The notes under the pieces: model-generated | What the model saw: the letters and a program-made list of their open reading frames with translations, nothing else | Told to the model about the DNA's origin: nothing | The model's database searches: none | In this document: piece by piece, positions 48,227-59,700 of the stretch | How positions within the stretch are numbered: the stretch's first letter is position 1 | Layout: each line of letters starts with the position of its first letter | NCBI GenBank assembly: GCA_951394045.1 | Contig: OX595987.1 | Location: 1,736,001 to 1,800,000, forward strand | Length of the DNA stretch: 64,000 nt | Direction: 5' to 3' | Origin: Nitzschia sp. DOCU1 | Taxonomy: Eukaryota; Bacillariophyta; Bacillariophyceae; Bacillariales; Bacillariaceae | Made by a program: the position numbers and the translations under genes

Positions 48227-50593
48227 CTATAGTTTGAGGGCGCTCGACTTGGGTTTGGATTTCTTTTTCCGTTCGTCGTCGTCCTGCCCTTTTGCCTGTC
48301 CGCGCAGGGACTGCTGCGTCTCGGCTTGCAGTCGTTGAAAGAAAGTACCACTGGAGCCATACTTGACATCGACATCCTTTTCGCCCGTGGAGACCCTGCC
48401 CCTGGAGCGGGCAGTAGCGAGTTCTTCGCGCATCTTTCGCTTCTCGTAAGGATTGTTGAGACCCAAGCCAGGTTCCAGGCGCGAAATGAGTTTCTCGTCC
48501 GCCTGCTTCTCTTTGCGAGCTTTTCTTCGGGCTGTTTTCTTGGACTGCCGCAATCGTTTTCGTTCTTGCTGATCCATCTCGCTTTCACCACGCAAGATGC
48601 CCTCGCGGCCACGCTTGGTGGCGTAGACTTCTTCGGGTGCTACAACCCGAGCATCGTTGACATGCAATGGTAAGACTTCCTCCATGGCAATCGCTGGCGC
48701 CGACGCTGTTCGGACTTCTGCTTCGTCGGCAATAGGTCGAGGAGCAAAGTGATAGTTTGAAAGTCCATCCAGTTTGCTGCACAGGTTGGCAAAGAGCGCC
48801 TTCATTTCGTCTTTGGCCTTGTCCTCCTCAGTCTTCTTCTCTTCGGCATCCTTATCGTATCCTACAGCCTTCTTCAAGTATTCCCGCTCGTACAATTCTC
48901 CCAAACCTAACTTGGACTTTTCTTGACTCACTTCAGGAAGTTCACCACGTTTCTTGTGCCAACCCACATCTGGCAATTCCCGCGGGACGACATCGTCCCA
49001 GTCTTCGGCAATGATGCGCTTTTTGATCACCTCCTCCAGATTTTCGGTGTGTTCAATTGTAATTGTCGGCGCCTGTTTACTCGCCATTTCGAATTCGGGC
49101 GTTGCATCAAGCAAGGAGTTGACCGGTCGCGATGTCGACTTGGTCTCGCCTGTCATTTGCCAAGGTTTCTCAGCAATCATCTCACTCTCCAGCTGCTCGG
49201 TTTGCTTGCGTAGCTTTTCCTGTTGTTTGGCATGTCGGGAATCGTCGGGCTTCTTTTTCTTGCCGAAATCGGCTGGCTTCTCGGCCTCTTCGTCTTCTTG
49301 ATCGGAACCATCATCATCTCCATCGTCTTCGTTTTCAGAGCCATTGCTCTGATCACCCCAACCTGCCTTTCTATCTTCGTTTTGATTCGCCTCTTCGAAG
49401 TCGTACTCGCCCCAAGAATCGTCGTCGCCCTTAACTTCTTCCTTGGCCTTTTTGGCATTGTAGCGTTCAATGTACTTCTTGCTCGGCTGCCCAAAGAATT
49501 CTGCAGCAGTCATGTTAGCAGCATCTTCTGCTTCACTATCATCTTCATTGCCGTTTTGGTAAAGGCTATACAGGGCTTCAATATCTTCGTCGTCGCGGTA
49601 CTTTTTTCGTTTGACAGGGGTAGGATCCTCCTCGTACAATTCCTCAAGGCCTTCCTCGTCATCATCGTCATCGGAACGATTCAGCAAGTCACCATCACGT
49701 TGCATCTGATGAAATGACTTCTTCTTTTTCTCTTGCTGCTTGGCTGCCTTCTTTTTTTCATCCTCCGTCTGACCATAGGCTTCTCGAGGTAAATACTCCT
49801 CTTCCTCGTCGGCGAAGTCTTCCATTTCATTCAGGTCAAAGAATCCATCCCTCATGTCTTCTGCCACTGGATCGTATAATTCCTCCTTCTTTGCTTCTGA
49901 ACTCTTGGTAGCCGGCATCTTCTTTTCCGGCTCCTCGTCGGAACTATCTTCCTCTTCCTCGTCGTCGTCGCTTCCAGCGTCATCCATCGCTCGTTCCATT
50001 CTCGCTCGAATGCGCTTGGTATCTTCGTCCTCGTCACTTTCATCGCTGCCATCGACCATACCCTCGCCAGCACTTTGATCATCATTGTCATCGTCGCTAC
50101 TTCCCTCACCCGCATCTTCCTCGTCTGAGCTGGCCAACTGATCCATATCGAGCACAACGATCTTTTCGGGTGCCTTGCCCAATCGCTTGATTGACTTTTT
50201 TAGCAGCTTGTTCAAAGCATTGTTTTGCAGCTCTACCTGTCCCCACAAAGTTTCCACATCCAACTGCATTTCGTCGTCATCATCGCCGCCGTTAGCCCGA
50301 GTTTCCGGTACATACAGTTCGTCCAGGCCAGACAGGGGAGGAATGTCCACTGGCCCTTCGCCCTCGGACCGTGAGTGAAGAACTTCGTGGCATTTGCGCG
50401 CATTTTCTTCAATTCCCTTGAACAAGTGCTTGACGACCTCGAGCAACTCGGACTTTGTCTTTTCTCGTGCCTCGCGGTCTCGCGGGTTATTGGACTTGAG
50501 TAATAGAGGGACAATCCGATCCTCGGGATGTTCCAGAATGTCGATCAATGGTTGGACCGGATGGTTCGTCTTTTGCGTGTCAACTTCCGCCAT
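48227..50593 (-). CDS. MPP10: U3 snoRNP protein MPP10
   Basis: 788 aa in one exon. It is extremely acidic in the middle (long Asp/Glu/Ser runs from about residue 150 to 400). Mpp10 hallmarks: DPVAEDMRDGFFDLNEMEDF, the AAEFFGQP block, KPWQMTGE, LDATPEFE, the segment VIKKRIIAEDWDDVVPREL, KLGLGELYEREYLKK, and KLDGLSNYHFAPRP with the basic C-terminal RRKARKEK. Mpp10 is part of the Mpp10-Imp3-Imp4 module of the small-subunit processome, needed for early 18S rRNA cleavage in the nucleolus. It is divergent to the 4EHP gene, another translation-related gene. Confidence 0.93.
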   Translation of the reverse strand: MAEVDTQKTNHPVQPLIDILEHPEDRIVPLLLKSNNPRDREAREKTKSELLEVVKHLFKGIEENARKCHEVLHSRSEGEGPVDIPPLSGLDELYVPETRANGGDDDDEMQLDVETLWGQVELQNNALNKLLKKSIKRLGKAPEKIVVLDMDQLASSDEEDAGEGSSDDDNDDQSAGEGMVDGSDESDEDEDTKRIRARMERAMDDAGSDDDEEEEDSSDEEPEKKMPATKSSEAKKEELYDPVAEDMRDGFFDLNEMEDFADEEEEYLPREAYGQTEDEKKKAAKQQEKKKKSFHQMQRDGDLLNRSDDDDDEEGLEELYEEDPTPVKRKKYRDDEDIEALYSLYQNGNEDDSEAEDAANMTAAEFFGQPSKKYIERYNAKKAKEEVKGDDDSWGEYDFEEANQNEDRKAGWGDQSNGSENEDDGDDDGSDQEDEEAEKPADFGKKKKPDDSRHAKQQEKLRKQTEQLESEMIAEKPWQMTGETKSTSRPVNSLLDATPEFEMASKQAPTITIEHTENLEEVIKKRIIAEDWDDVVPRELPDVGWHKKRGELPEVSQEKSKLGLGELYEREYLKKAVGYDKDAEEKKTEEDKAKDEMKALFANLCSKLDGLSNYHFAPRPIADEAEVRTASAPAIAMEEVLPLHVNDARVVAPEEVYATKRGREGILRGESEMDQQERKRLRQSKKTARRKARKEKQADEKLISRLEPGLGLNNPYEKRKMREELATARSRGRVSTGEKDVDVKYGSSGTFFQRLQAETQQSLRGQAKGQDDDERKKKSKPKSSALKL

Positions 50594-51076
50594 AACTACA
50601 CAATATCAAAAGTTTAAATATGTACTCGAGATACTTGATTGTGAAAAGGCTAGCAGTATGGAGTCAAATGATGGATCAATGGTAGTATGCGTGCATCATC
50701 ATCGTGAGATTCCATTTCTCAAAGAAAAACCCAAAACGCAAATCCAAAGCGTGGTTGGAGGCGGTGGCATCGTTCGTCCTCCAACCGGATGGATGGAATC
50801 TGGAGTCTCGAACTTTCCTCGCCAAAAATATGATCCTGACCTTCAAATGGTCTGAACGCCGTGCGATCTTCGACACGATCGACTACCGTTTGGCATCCCA
50901 GACCGCAAAAGATCGCCGGCTGTCGCTGTCGCGGTTTCACGATGATGTAGAGCGACGGCAGCGACTGCGGCTACTCCCACATTCTTGACCTTTTTCATTG
51001 ACACTGTTAATCGGCAAGAAGCAAAGACGCCTCCCCACAGATTCCTCTGTTGTTACTGCAATAACCCTGATTCAAA
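50594..51076. other. Divergent promoter region of MPP10 and 4EHP
   Basis: A 483-bp interval. Open frames here (50676-50988) are short and unlike any family. Confidence 0.5.
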
Positions 51077-51922
51077 ATGACAGCTGAAGTAAGTCCAAAC
51101 TTGATTTCATCTCGCCTGACGCCCTGACATCGTGATTTGACTATTTGCTGTGTCGGCGAACCACCACTCACCGACCCATCTTGGCCCTTGTTTCAACAGG
51201 GTGGTACTCCTCTGCATTGCCCATTTACTTTCTCGTTTATGCGACGAGGTAAATCTGCCAAAACGGGCGAAGGCGATCCTGCGGCGGAAGCCAAAGCGGC
51301 CGCTGAACCCGTGCATCCCTACGAGAACTCCATCAAGCAGCTCTGCACGGTCACGACGGTGGAAGACTTTTGGGCAACGTACAATTTCCTCAAGAGACCC
51401 AATGACCTCCCCACGACTACGGACTATCACTTCTTTAGAGATGGCATCAAGCCGACTTGGGAAGATCCGGGCAACGCTCGAGGAGGAAAGTGGATTGTAC
51501 GATTGCCGAAAGGATTGGCAAGTCGGTACTGGGAGGAAGTGATTCTGGCACTTATTGGAGGACAGTTTCCTGGCGTTCCGGATGGTGAGATTTGTGGAGC
51601 CGTAGTATCCATTAGATACTCGGAAGATATTCTAGGAATCTGGAACCGTACGGCCACCGACCGCGACATGACGGAACGTCTCAGGGATGCCATCAAAAAG
51701 GTCCTACAGCTTCCACCCTATGCGCCGATGGAATACAAGCCGCATCAAAATTCCATTGCTGACAAGTCCTCCTTTCGCAATACTCAAGTTTGGAAGTCTA
51801 CTACTCGGCGAGAATCGGGCCGTGACACTCGTCGTTCAGGATCATGGGGAGAGCGAGAGACCTCTGGTTCTGGTTCGGCTCATGGTCGACGTGGTGAGAG
51901 TGAACGTACGTCGTGGCGTTAA
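51077..51922 (+). CDS. EIF4E2: eIF4E-family cap-binding protein, 4EHP (EIF4E2) type
   Basis: A 12-nt first exon (51077-51088, coding MTAE), a 111-bp intron with GTAAGT donor and CAACAG acceptor, then exon 51200-51922; 244 aa. The tiny first exon is inferred because the second exon otherwise lacks an in-frame start that includes PLHCPFTFSFMRRGK, the counterpart of the family's PLQ-x-TFWYSRR strand. Strong 4EHP/eIF4E signatures: VEDFWATYNFLKRPNDL, FRDGIKPTWEDPGN with cap-stacking Trp and Glu, GGKWIVRLPKGLASRYWE, GEICGAVVSIRYSEDILGIWN. 4EHP binds the mRNA cap without eIF4G and usually represses translation. The C-terminal 50 residues are Arg/Ser/Gly-rich. Confidence 0.9.
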
Positions 51923-52080
51923 GCTACCTCAGGATCGATTGCAGCTGGCATACTCTGTAGTACCACGTAATAATAGAATACGAGCGTGCAAAATAAATCT
52001 GTGACAACTAGAAGGAGGATACATACAAATCTATCTAAAGAGTCATTGGGAGACTCATTCCCCGGGCGCCCCAGAAATTT

Positions 52081-55000
52081 CTATTGAGTAGTAATCGTGG
52101 GGGCCGGGCTAGCCTCCAAGGCAGCTCGCTTGCTTGGAGTGCCACCCTCGCTGGCTGCACGGCGGCTGCGCTTCTTGGATTTCTTCTTATCCTCTTTCTT
52201 GTCGTACTGGCGCAGATCCAACGTCACGGTGCGGCTCGAGTTGGACTTCACATCCTTGCAAATGCCAACCAAGCTGTCACTGCGCTCGTAAAACATGTCC
52301 TTGAGACTAATGACGATACACTGGCAATCCGATCGGCTTCGTTGCTGGATGTAGTTGCAGACTTTAAGCAGGTTGACTGGTACGTGAAAGAATGTACAGG
52401 TTAGATGCAATATCGTCGTACGAAAATGGTAATCAGGGCAAAGCACCGATCAACTTACTGTTGTCCAACGCAGCATCCACCTCGTCCATGACAAAGAAGG
52501 GAGCAGGGTGGAAGGAGTGAATGGCAAACAAAAGAGCCAACGCAGCCACGGTCTTTTCACCCCCACTAAGTTGTTCCATATCTCGGAAACGCTTCATGGG
52601 AGGCATGGCGTTGAACTTCATACCGCCCTTGTATGGTTCTTCGGAATCATCCAAACTCAAATACGCATTTCCGCCCAGAGGGTGCTTGCTACTCTTGGTC
52701 ATGTCACAGTAAATTGTCTTGAGCGACTCATCAATGTGATTGAAGGCATCCATGAAGCGGCGGGAGCGCTCATTCTTGACGCGCTGGAATTCTGCCTGCG
52801 CCTTGCGGGCAGTCTCCTTGGCCTTGTCAAAGTCAGCTCCCGAGTCCTTCAGTTTCTGAGTAATGGTAGAGAAAGCTTCGTGGGCCTTCATATTCGGAGC
52901 CATGCCTTCAATCTCGGCGTCAATCTTGTCGCGGGCATCTTCAAACTCCTTTCGGACCTTACGCTCTTCACGGTCCGTAAGCTTATCCTTCAGGTCGGCA
53001 CGCATTCTAGAGAAATCAAGTTTTTCGGCCTCGTTACGGTCAGCAGCCACCTTGGGGTTACTGTCTTGGGACCACTGAGTCATCTGCATGCTATTCTGAG
53101 TACGCGCCTGGCTCGGTTGAGTCGCAGGAGACTCCTCACTTTCCTCGTCGCTCGAATCATCATCACCGAGTTGACGACCCGATCGTGTTTTGCGCCCACT
53201 CTTGTCCTCGTCGCCAATCATGGGGAGTTCCACTTCCTCGACACGAGCCTTTTGAAGAGTCTCGTGAAGTTTGCCTCGGAGCTGCTCCAAGGCATTCTCC
53301 TCAGTGGTCACTGCCTTACTGATCCGAGAGCGCTCATTCTGGCTCTCCTTGAAATCTGCCTGAAGACTCTTGACTTCTTCCTCGACCTCGGCTTCTTTTT
53401 CAGCAGCAATCTGCACGGCCGCGTCGGCATCGGCCAGGTGATTCTTAGCTTTGTCAATCTGCTCAGCGATCTGCTTGCGGCGTTTCTCAGCGTCGCGAAG
53501 GGTAGACTTTTGGGTCTTCAAGCGTTTGTCGAGCTTCTTAATGGGTTCTTCCAAGTCCCGGTGGACTTCGTATTCTTTCTGTTGCTCCAAGTGAGCAATG
53601 TTTTGAGTAATGGTGCGCTTCGTACGCTGGAACTCCTCCCGACTTTCCCGGGTGGCCTGCTCGTAGGCTGCCAAGTCCTTCAAGCCAGTTTGTTCACGGA
53701 ATGGACCCAAGTGCTCATCTTCGGCAGCCACAACCTTGGCAATGGCATCTTTGCATTCCTTGTCTAGACGAGAGATATCTTTCTCCGCCTGTTCCACTTT
53801 GCTTTCCAAATCAGGAAGCTGCCGCTCCACGGACTTCAGGAGAATCTTCTTTTGGCTCAGCGCTTGCCGGGTGAACTCGACTTCACTCTTGGAGAAATCC
53901 GCCTTTCTATCCAAAGTGGCAAAGTTGTTTCGCAACTCCTCAATCTTAGTGTTGCGTCCGCCCGTCGATTGACGACTCGAAGGCTCGTCCTTGTCCAATT
54001 GCGCACGCTCCGCCTCCAATTGGTCTTTCTGGTCGCGCATGGCTTGAACTGCCTGGTCGTCCCAACGACCAGCCCGATTGTTGTCTTCACTGGTGACACC
54101 CCCCGTCATGGTGCCGGCCTTTGAAATGACGGCCCCTCCCAGAGTGACGGCCTTGATGGATCCATCTGCATCCCCTCGTCGACCCGAAAAGCACAACTGG
54201 CGAGCAGCGTCCAAATCATCGGATACGACTGCATTTCCCACGGCGTACAAGACAGCTTTCTTGATGTTTTCGTCACATGAAATGACATCTGCGGCCAAGC
54301 GGAAACGAGGATCATGGGCCACACGGGCCCGGATACGCTCGGCGGATTCACGAGAGGGAACTTGCAGGGTATCCAGTGGTAAAAACGTGGCAGTACCCAC
54401 TCGTTGTTCTCGCAAGTAGCGAATGCACTCTAGGCCCGTAGCTTTTGTGTCCACTACAATAGCATCCATATCCTTTCCTGCCGCCACGGTCACGGCAAGA
54501 TTATATTTTCTCTGAGTGGGACGACAAAGATCCACAAGGCGACCAAAGACACCAGGAAAGTGGCGTTTGAGAGATTCAATGGCTTGTAGCAAGCGCTCTT
54601 CATCCCGACTCTTGCGGTTATCATCCCGAACATCCCGCAACTTGCTATCGATTTGTTCAATTTGGGCATCTAGTTCCTGCCGGCGCTGATTGGCGCGGTC
54701 CACCTCCGCCGTGGCCTCACGAAGTTGTCGTTCGACTTCCTTGCGGTCCTTTTCCGTCTTTTCCATACTCTGTCATAATAAAAACAATAACAGTATAATG
54801 AGTTTTTGGCTGCACACTTTCTTAACAACAGCCGCATACAGTAACACTGTGCTTACCTGACTAATGGTTTGAGATCTGTCTGTAAGGGCAGCTACTTCAC
54901 GAGTGACTTCTGCTTTGCGTTTGCGAGCTTCTTCCAACTGAGAAGTACACTCGGCCGCTCGAGCCCGAGCCGTTTCTAGTTTCTTTTGCGCAATGGCCAG

Positions 55001-56185
55001 TTGCTGACGGGGTGCCACACTGGCTGCCTTGGCAGCTTCCTTGACGCGCTGGTACTCTTCTTCCTGCGCCTGAGTCAACGTGACCTGATCAGGGGCAGCT
55101 TCTCGCTTCGCCTCTTCATACTCTTCTTCGAGCTCCTCCAAGTCCTTCTTGGCAGCCGCAATTTGTTCTTCAAGTTCTTGCACTTTGGAATCATGCTGTT
55201 GAGCTTGCTCCCGCTTTTGAGCGAGCTGCTTTTGTGTCTGTTGCAGCTTTTGTTGAAAGGTTCGAACTTCTTCTTCGACTTGAATCATACTGGGCTCCAA
55301 CTTTTCGACTTCCCCCGCAATTTCCACACGCTGCTTTTCTGCCGCTTGTGTTTCTTTGCGTGCCGCCGACGCCTTTTTCTTGGCTTCCTTGAGGACTGCC
55401 GTGTGCTCTTGTTCTTGCGTCAGACGGCCCTCCAAATCTTTTTGGAGTTCCTCAAGATGAGCTTGGCGTTCCTGACGTTCCAGTTCCATGTGATAGAGTT
55501 GCCACAAGTAGTAGTCCGTTTGAAGTTTTTGCTTTTGTTCTAGCAATTCTCCAAATCGTTCCGCTTCTTCCTTTTGCTCCTTGAGCATACGGCGCTCGCC
55601 CTTCATGCCCTTTTGTTTATTGTAACAAAAGAGCGTGGCGGCTTCGGCTTCTTCCTTGGCTTTGAGAGCCTCTTCGTAAGGGCCCTTGAGTTCGGCACTC
55701 AAGCTGATTTGTTCAATCAATTCGACAAACTCCGTGGGAGACTTGCGCGCCAGAGTTTCCACGTCGCCTTGAAAGACGAGAAAGTTGCGAGCCTTGACCA
55801 GGACGCCAATCTCGCCCAGATGCTCTTCGTACTCTTTGTAAGAACAAGACTTGTCATTGATACGATAGTCTCCTTGTCCTTTGGAGCTAATGACACGCTG
55901 AAACTTGGTGACCTTGCCCGTCGTTTCATCTTCGTAATACAATGCCGCGCTGGCGGACATTTTGCCCGATTGGCGCTTGTTGGGCGGCCGAAAGATGAGA
56001 TCTTTCATTTGACTGCTACGCAAATCGCGAGACTGGACACCCAGAACAAAGCTCAGAGCGTCCATACAATTTGATTTGCCGGATCCATTGGGGCCGATAA
56101 TGCAGGAAAAGTTTTGAAAGGGTCCAATCTTTTGGACGCCCGCGTAGGACTTGAAATTTTCGAGTTCTAAATAGGTGACCGGCAT
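52081..56185 (-). CDS. SMC1: Cohesin subunit SMC1
   Basis: Three exons: 56185-54857, 54769-52459 and 52376-52081. Introns are 87 and 82 bp; the second junction rejoins [19 protein letters not shown], the Walker-B region. The product is about 1,311 aa. Domains: N-terminal ATPase half with Walker [17 protein letters not shown], two long coiled coils, the central hinge ([20 protein letters not shown] onward), the signature [20 protein letters not shown] and Walker [14 protein letters not shown]. The FKSYAG N-terminus and [31 protein letters not shown] are SMC1-specific. SMC1 pairs with SMC3 to form the cohesin ring. The C-terminal tail is Lys/Ser/Ala-rich and about 60 aa longer than the minimal core. 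It is divergent to the ARF-GEF gene. Confidence 0.95.
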
Positions 56186-56767
56186 TGTTGCTTTTGCTGA
56201 CTTGTCAGGACAGAGACGAAACGAATAGAATTCACGGTTACTTCAAGCTCGCTATTTGTATCCAGATAGACTTCCTGAATGCAATGGACGATCCGAAGTA
56301 ACGAAGAGAGAGAGTGCTCCTTGTCAACAATGCAAAACAAAAATGATCAGGAATCGAAATGATGCCAAGGCCGATGGATGCGTAGACGCTAGTACTTTTC
56401 CTACGAGAACTTCTCACTCCCTCCACGGACGCGAAGGGCGGGTGCATCCATGCGCGCAAGGCCAGCACGAGATTTACGGCGCGGATCCCTTTCGAATGTT
56501 CTCGGACAGTTTGCGGACCATTTCGGGCATTTCGGACAAAACGATCCATTGGATCACTTCGCGGTACAAAGGTTACCGTAGTCTCTACGCACGGAAGCAT
56601 TCTCGCCGGCGCCTGCTTCCTACCCAGACGGGCGGTGAATGACCGCCGATGATCATTGTTGTTGTTGTGGAACCATTCATTGCTATTGCATTCGACACTG
56701 TTGTCCTCTCTTTTTCAATTCCACTAAAAGCTCTAGAGCCACTTAACTGTGTGGAGCTCCAAAGAAA
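56186..56767. other. Divergent promoter region of SMC1 and the ARF-GEF
   Basis: A 582-bp gap. A 128-aa plus-strand frame (56256-56642) is open but Arg/His/Thr-rich with no recognisable domain. It is treated as chance. Confidence 0.5.
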
Positions 56768-59700
56768 ATGGCGCTAGAGGCAGCTCGCCATCTCTGCCAA
56801 GAAGCCCGCGTGGTGTTGACCTCCTTGCGAGGAGGACCTCCCATGGTCGCTCGAGGAGAGTTGGCACAAGATTTGATGGATCTCCGTGGTCTAGTCAAGC
56901 ATACCTTGAGCACAGATCCTACCTGGGCGTCGTCAAGCGCTGATAATAGTACTGTGGATACAGTAGCCTCGAGCTCTTTGGGTTCGCCGACGTCGCAGTT
57001 CAAGTTTGAACCCCCCACGAATTTGGATCCTCCACCGCCGGTCGATGTCGGGCCGTTTGCCCGGCCCTTCTTGGCAGTAGTTATTGATCCGAGAGCAGCA
57101 GGGCCTCATACACTAGTAGCTCTCAGAGCCTTGCATCGGCTCTTGGAGCAAACGAGTTTGCAAGGCGCTGGGCCCGATGCTACTCATTGCTTTACAGTCG
57201 CATTGGAGCCCCTCACCAAGGGTGTTTTGAACTGTAAATTCGAGCAAACCGATGCTGGGGCCGACGAGGCAGTGGAAATGGCAATTGCTGATTTGCTTTC
57301 CCTCGTGGTACAGTTGGATAGAAGGGCTTTGAGGACGGAGACTTTGATGGATGCCTTTAATACGGTATTTGTGACCCGAAATACATTTGTGCATTCACCG
57401 GCGTTGTGTTATCATTTTGAAGATGTCTTGACGGCCATGTGCAAAGCGGTCTTCAGTGACCTCGATAGCCTTAAAGATCCAGCGGGAAAACTCGTTTTGG
57501 AGTTTCTGGTCAATCAGTTGCTGCATACGCCACTCGTAGGGGGCACTGACGAGGCCTCACGGGAAGCCCAAATGGCACATGATGCAACCAGAGTCTTGTG
57601 CTTGCGTCTGGCGCGTACTGCCCTGAAAGAAGCCTTTGATGAAAACTACTGGACCCATGATGATTTGATCGAAGCGTCGATTGGGACGCCTACTGCTAGC
57701 AGCAGCCCGGTTGCGGAGAGTATGGACGATCGCAGTTTGTTGCAGCTCGTTCAGGACGATCTCAGTCTTTCCCTACTAATGACGGGTCAAGCTGTGTGGG
57801 CCTACCAGGATAATAGCCATATTGCACCTGGCTTTATCAGCCTGGAAGTCCTCTCGGAAATTTGCTCGACCCTCAGTACGCTCTGGACCAGCACAACGTT
57901 GCGCAAGCATCTCGTTTCGCAATTTGAGGCGATCTTTTCAGGATTTTATCAACGTGCTCTGGTGCTTTTGAGAAAACGAGTCAACGCCAATGACAGTATG
58001 ACCTTTCATTCCAATCTTTACTTTGATGCCGGAGTCGAAATTATTCTGGAATCGTTGGTCGACATTATGACCCTACATGATCATAACCAGACGGTGGCGC
58101 ATGGCAATGGCGGCAGCCTCGAAACCCTATTTGCTTTTTTCGATTGCAACATTAAGCGATCTGATGTAGCAGTGGGGCTCATGGTGGAACTTTGTCGTTG
58201 TACTGGGTCAAGAGTGGACGAAGAGGGAGACATTTTCGATATTTCTTCTCATGGCGATTTGCCCACGCCAAACAACACTGGGTCCAACACGCCCACTCTC
58301 GAGGGCGAGTCGCCGCGGAACTCTTCGCATCATGTGGATGACTTTGTGCCTTCTAACGATGCCGTCACGGCAGAAGGTTATAGGCTGGTACCGCCTCATT
58401 TGCGAGAACTGTGTGCTGAGGCCATTATTGGCGGGATGAAATGCCTCTTTCGAGACGATCATCCCAGCGATCAGACCAAGGTGGAACGTCACAATCGCGA
58501 GTCCATCATGGCAGGTCACGTCTCTCCAGCACCACAGTCCTGGTCAGACCTTAATAGAATCACGTCCTCACATCACCTGCGGAATATCAAATCCAAAAAG
58601 CGTCTCATGCGTCGGGCTGCACAGCTCTTCAACAAAAAGGCAAGCAAAGGAATTGAATTCCTTGTTCAATCTGGAGTCATTGAAGAGCCCGTGACGCCTC
58701 GGGCGGTGGCTTCCTTTCTGCGAAATGCCATTGTGGTGGGCCTGGACAAGAAGGCCGTCGGAGCCTATCTGGGAGAAGTGGGAAAATCTCCTGAAGCTGG
58801 AAAGTCACCGCCTGTATGGCAGCGAGATTGGTTCCACAAAGAAGTGTTGGAGACGTATTGCAAGCTTTTTCGGTTTGAGCGACAGTCCTTGCTGGATGGT
58901 TTGCGCATGTTTTTGGCAGCATTTCGACTCCCTGGAGAAGCCCAGCAAATCGACCGGATTCTACAAGCCTTTTCGGATTCTTGCAGTCGCGTGTGCGAAG
59001 AAGGCATGGGGGGATCTCTCAAGCTGTTTTCCGAGGACCCAAAACGCGCCAGTGACGCCGCATACCTACTTTCCTTTAGTATCATTATGCTCAACACGGA
59101 TCAGCACAATGACAACATTCGCGAGGACCGCAAAATGAGCAAGGCTGATTTTGTCAAGAATAACTCAGACTATGGCCGTGATATTACTGAAAAGGGCAAG
59201 GAGCTTCCTAAAGAGTATTTGGAATCTATCTATGATAGCATTCGGGAAGAAGAAATTCGTACCGAGGGTGAAGGTGCGGACGGGTCGATGACTGTGGAGC
59301 GTTGGAAAGATGTACTACGAGGTTCCGCAGAAGAAGAATCCCACGCGGATGACCTTCCTTCGGTCCATGATGCAGAAGATTTAACCGAATTGGTGTTGGA
59401 ACATGTCTGGATGCCCATTATGTCGTCTATCAGTGCTCTTTGGGGCGTAGACGCCAAGTCTGGTTCCAGTAATCCCAAGAAGAAACTGGATGTTGGTCCA
59501 AGCGGAATGTTGGGTGCTCAAGGCGCTCGGCTTGGAATGGACATGGCTTGGGACATGTTGGTGGGTGTGAGGCAGCTTGGTCGCAACGACATCTTTTGCA
59601 AAATCTTCAATTGCGTCTGCAAGTACAGCGGACTGTTGGATTACAACAAAGATGCTGCGGCCAGGAGTTTGGCCTTTGCTCATTCTGTCGAGTCACAAAG

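Noticed and set aside
48757..50378. Several long plus-strand frames opposite MPP10
   Set aside because: They arise from the acidic, low-complexity Asp/Glu codons of MPP10 on the other strand, giving Ser/Leu/Val-rich translations without a fold.
52508..53767. 419-aa plus-strand frame opposite SMC1
   Set aside because: It lies antisense to the SMC1 coiled coil and hinge, whose composition keeps stops rare in this frame. No family signal.
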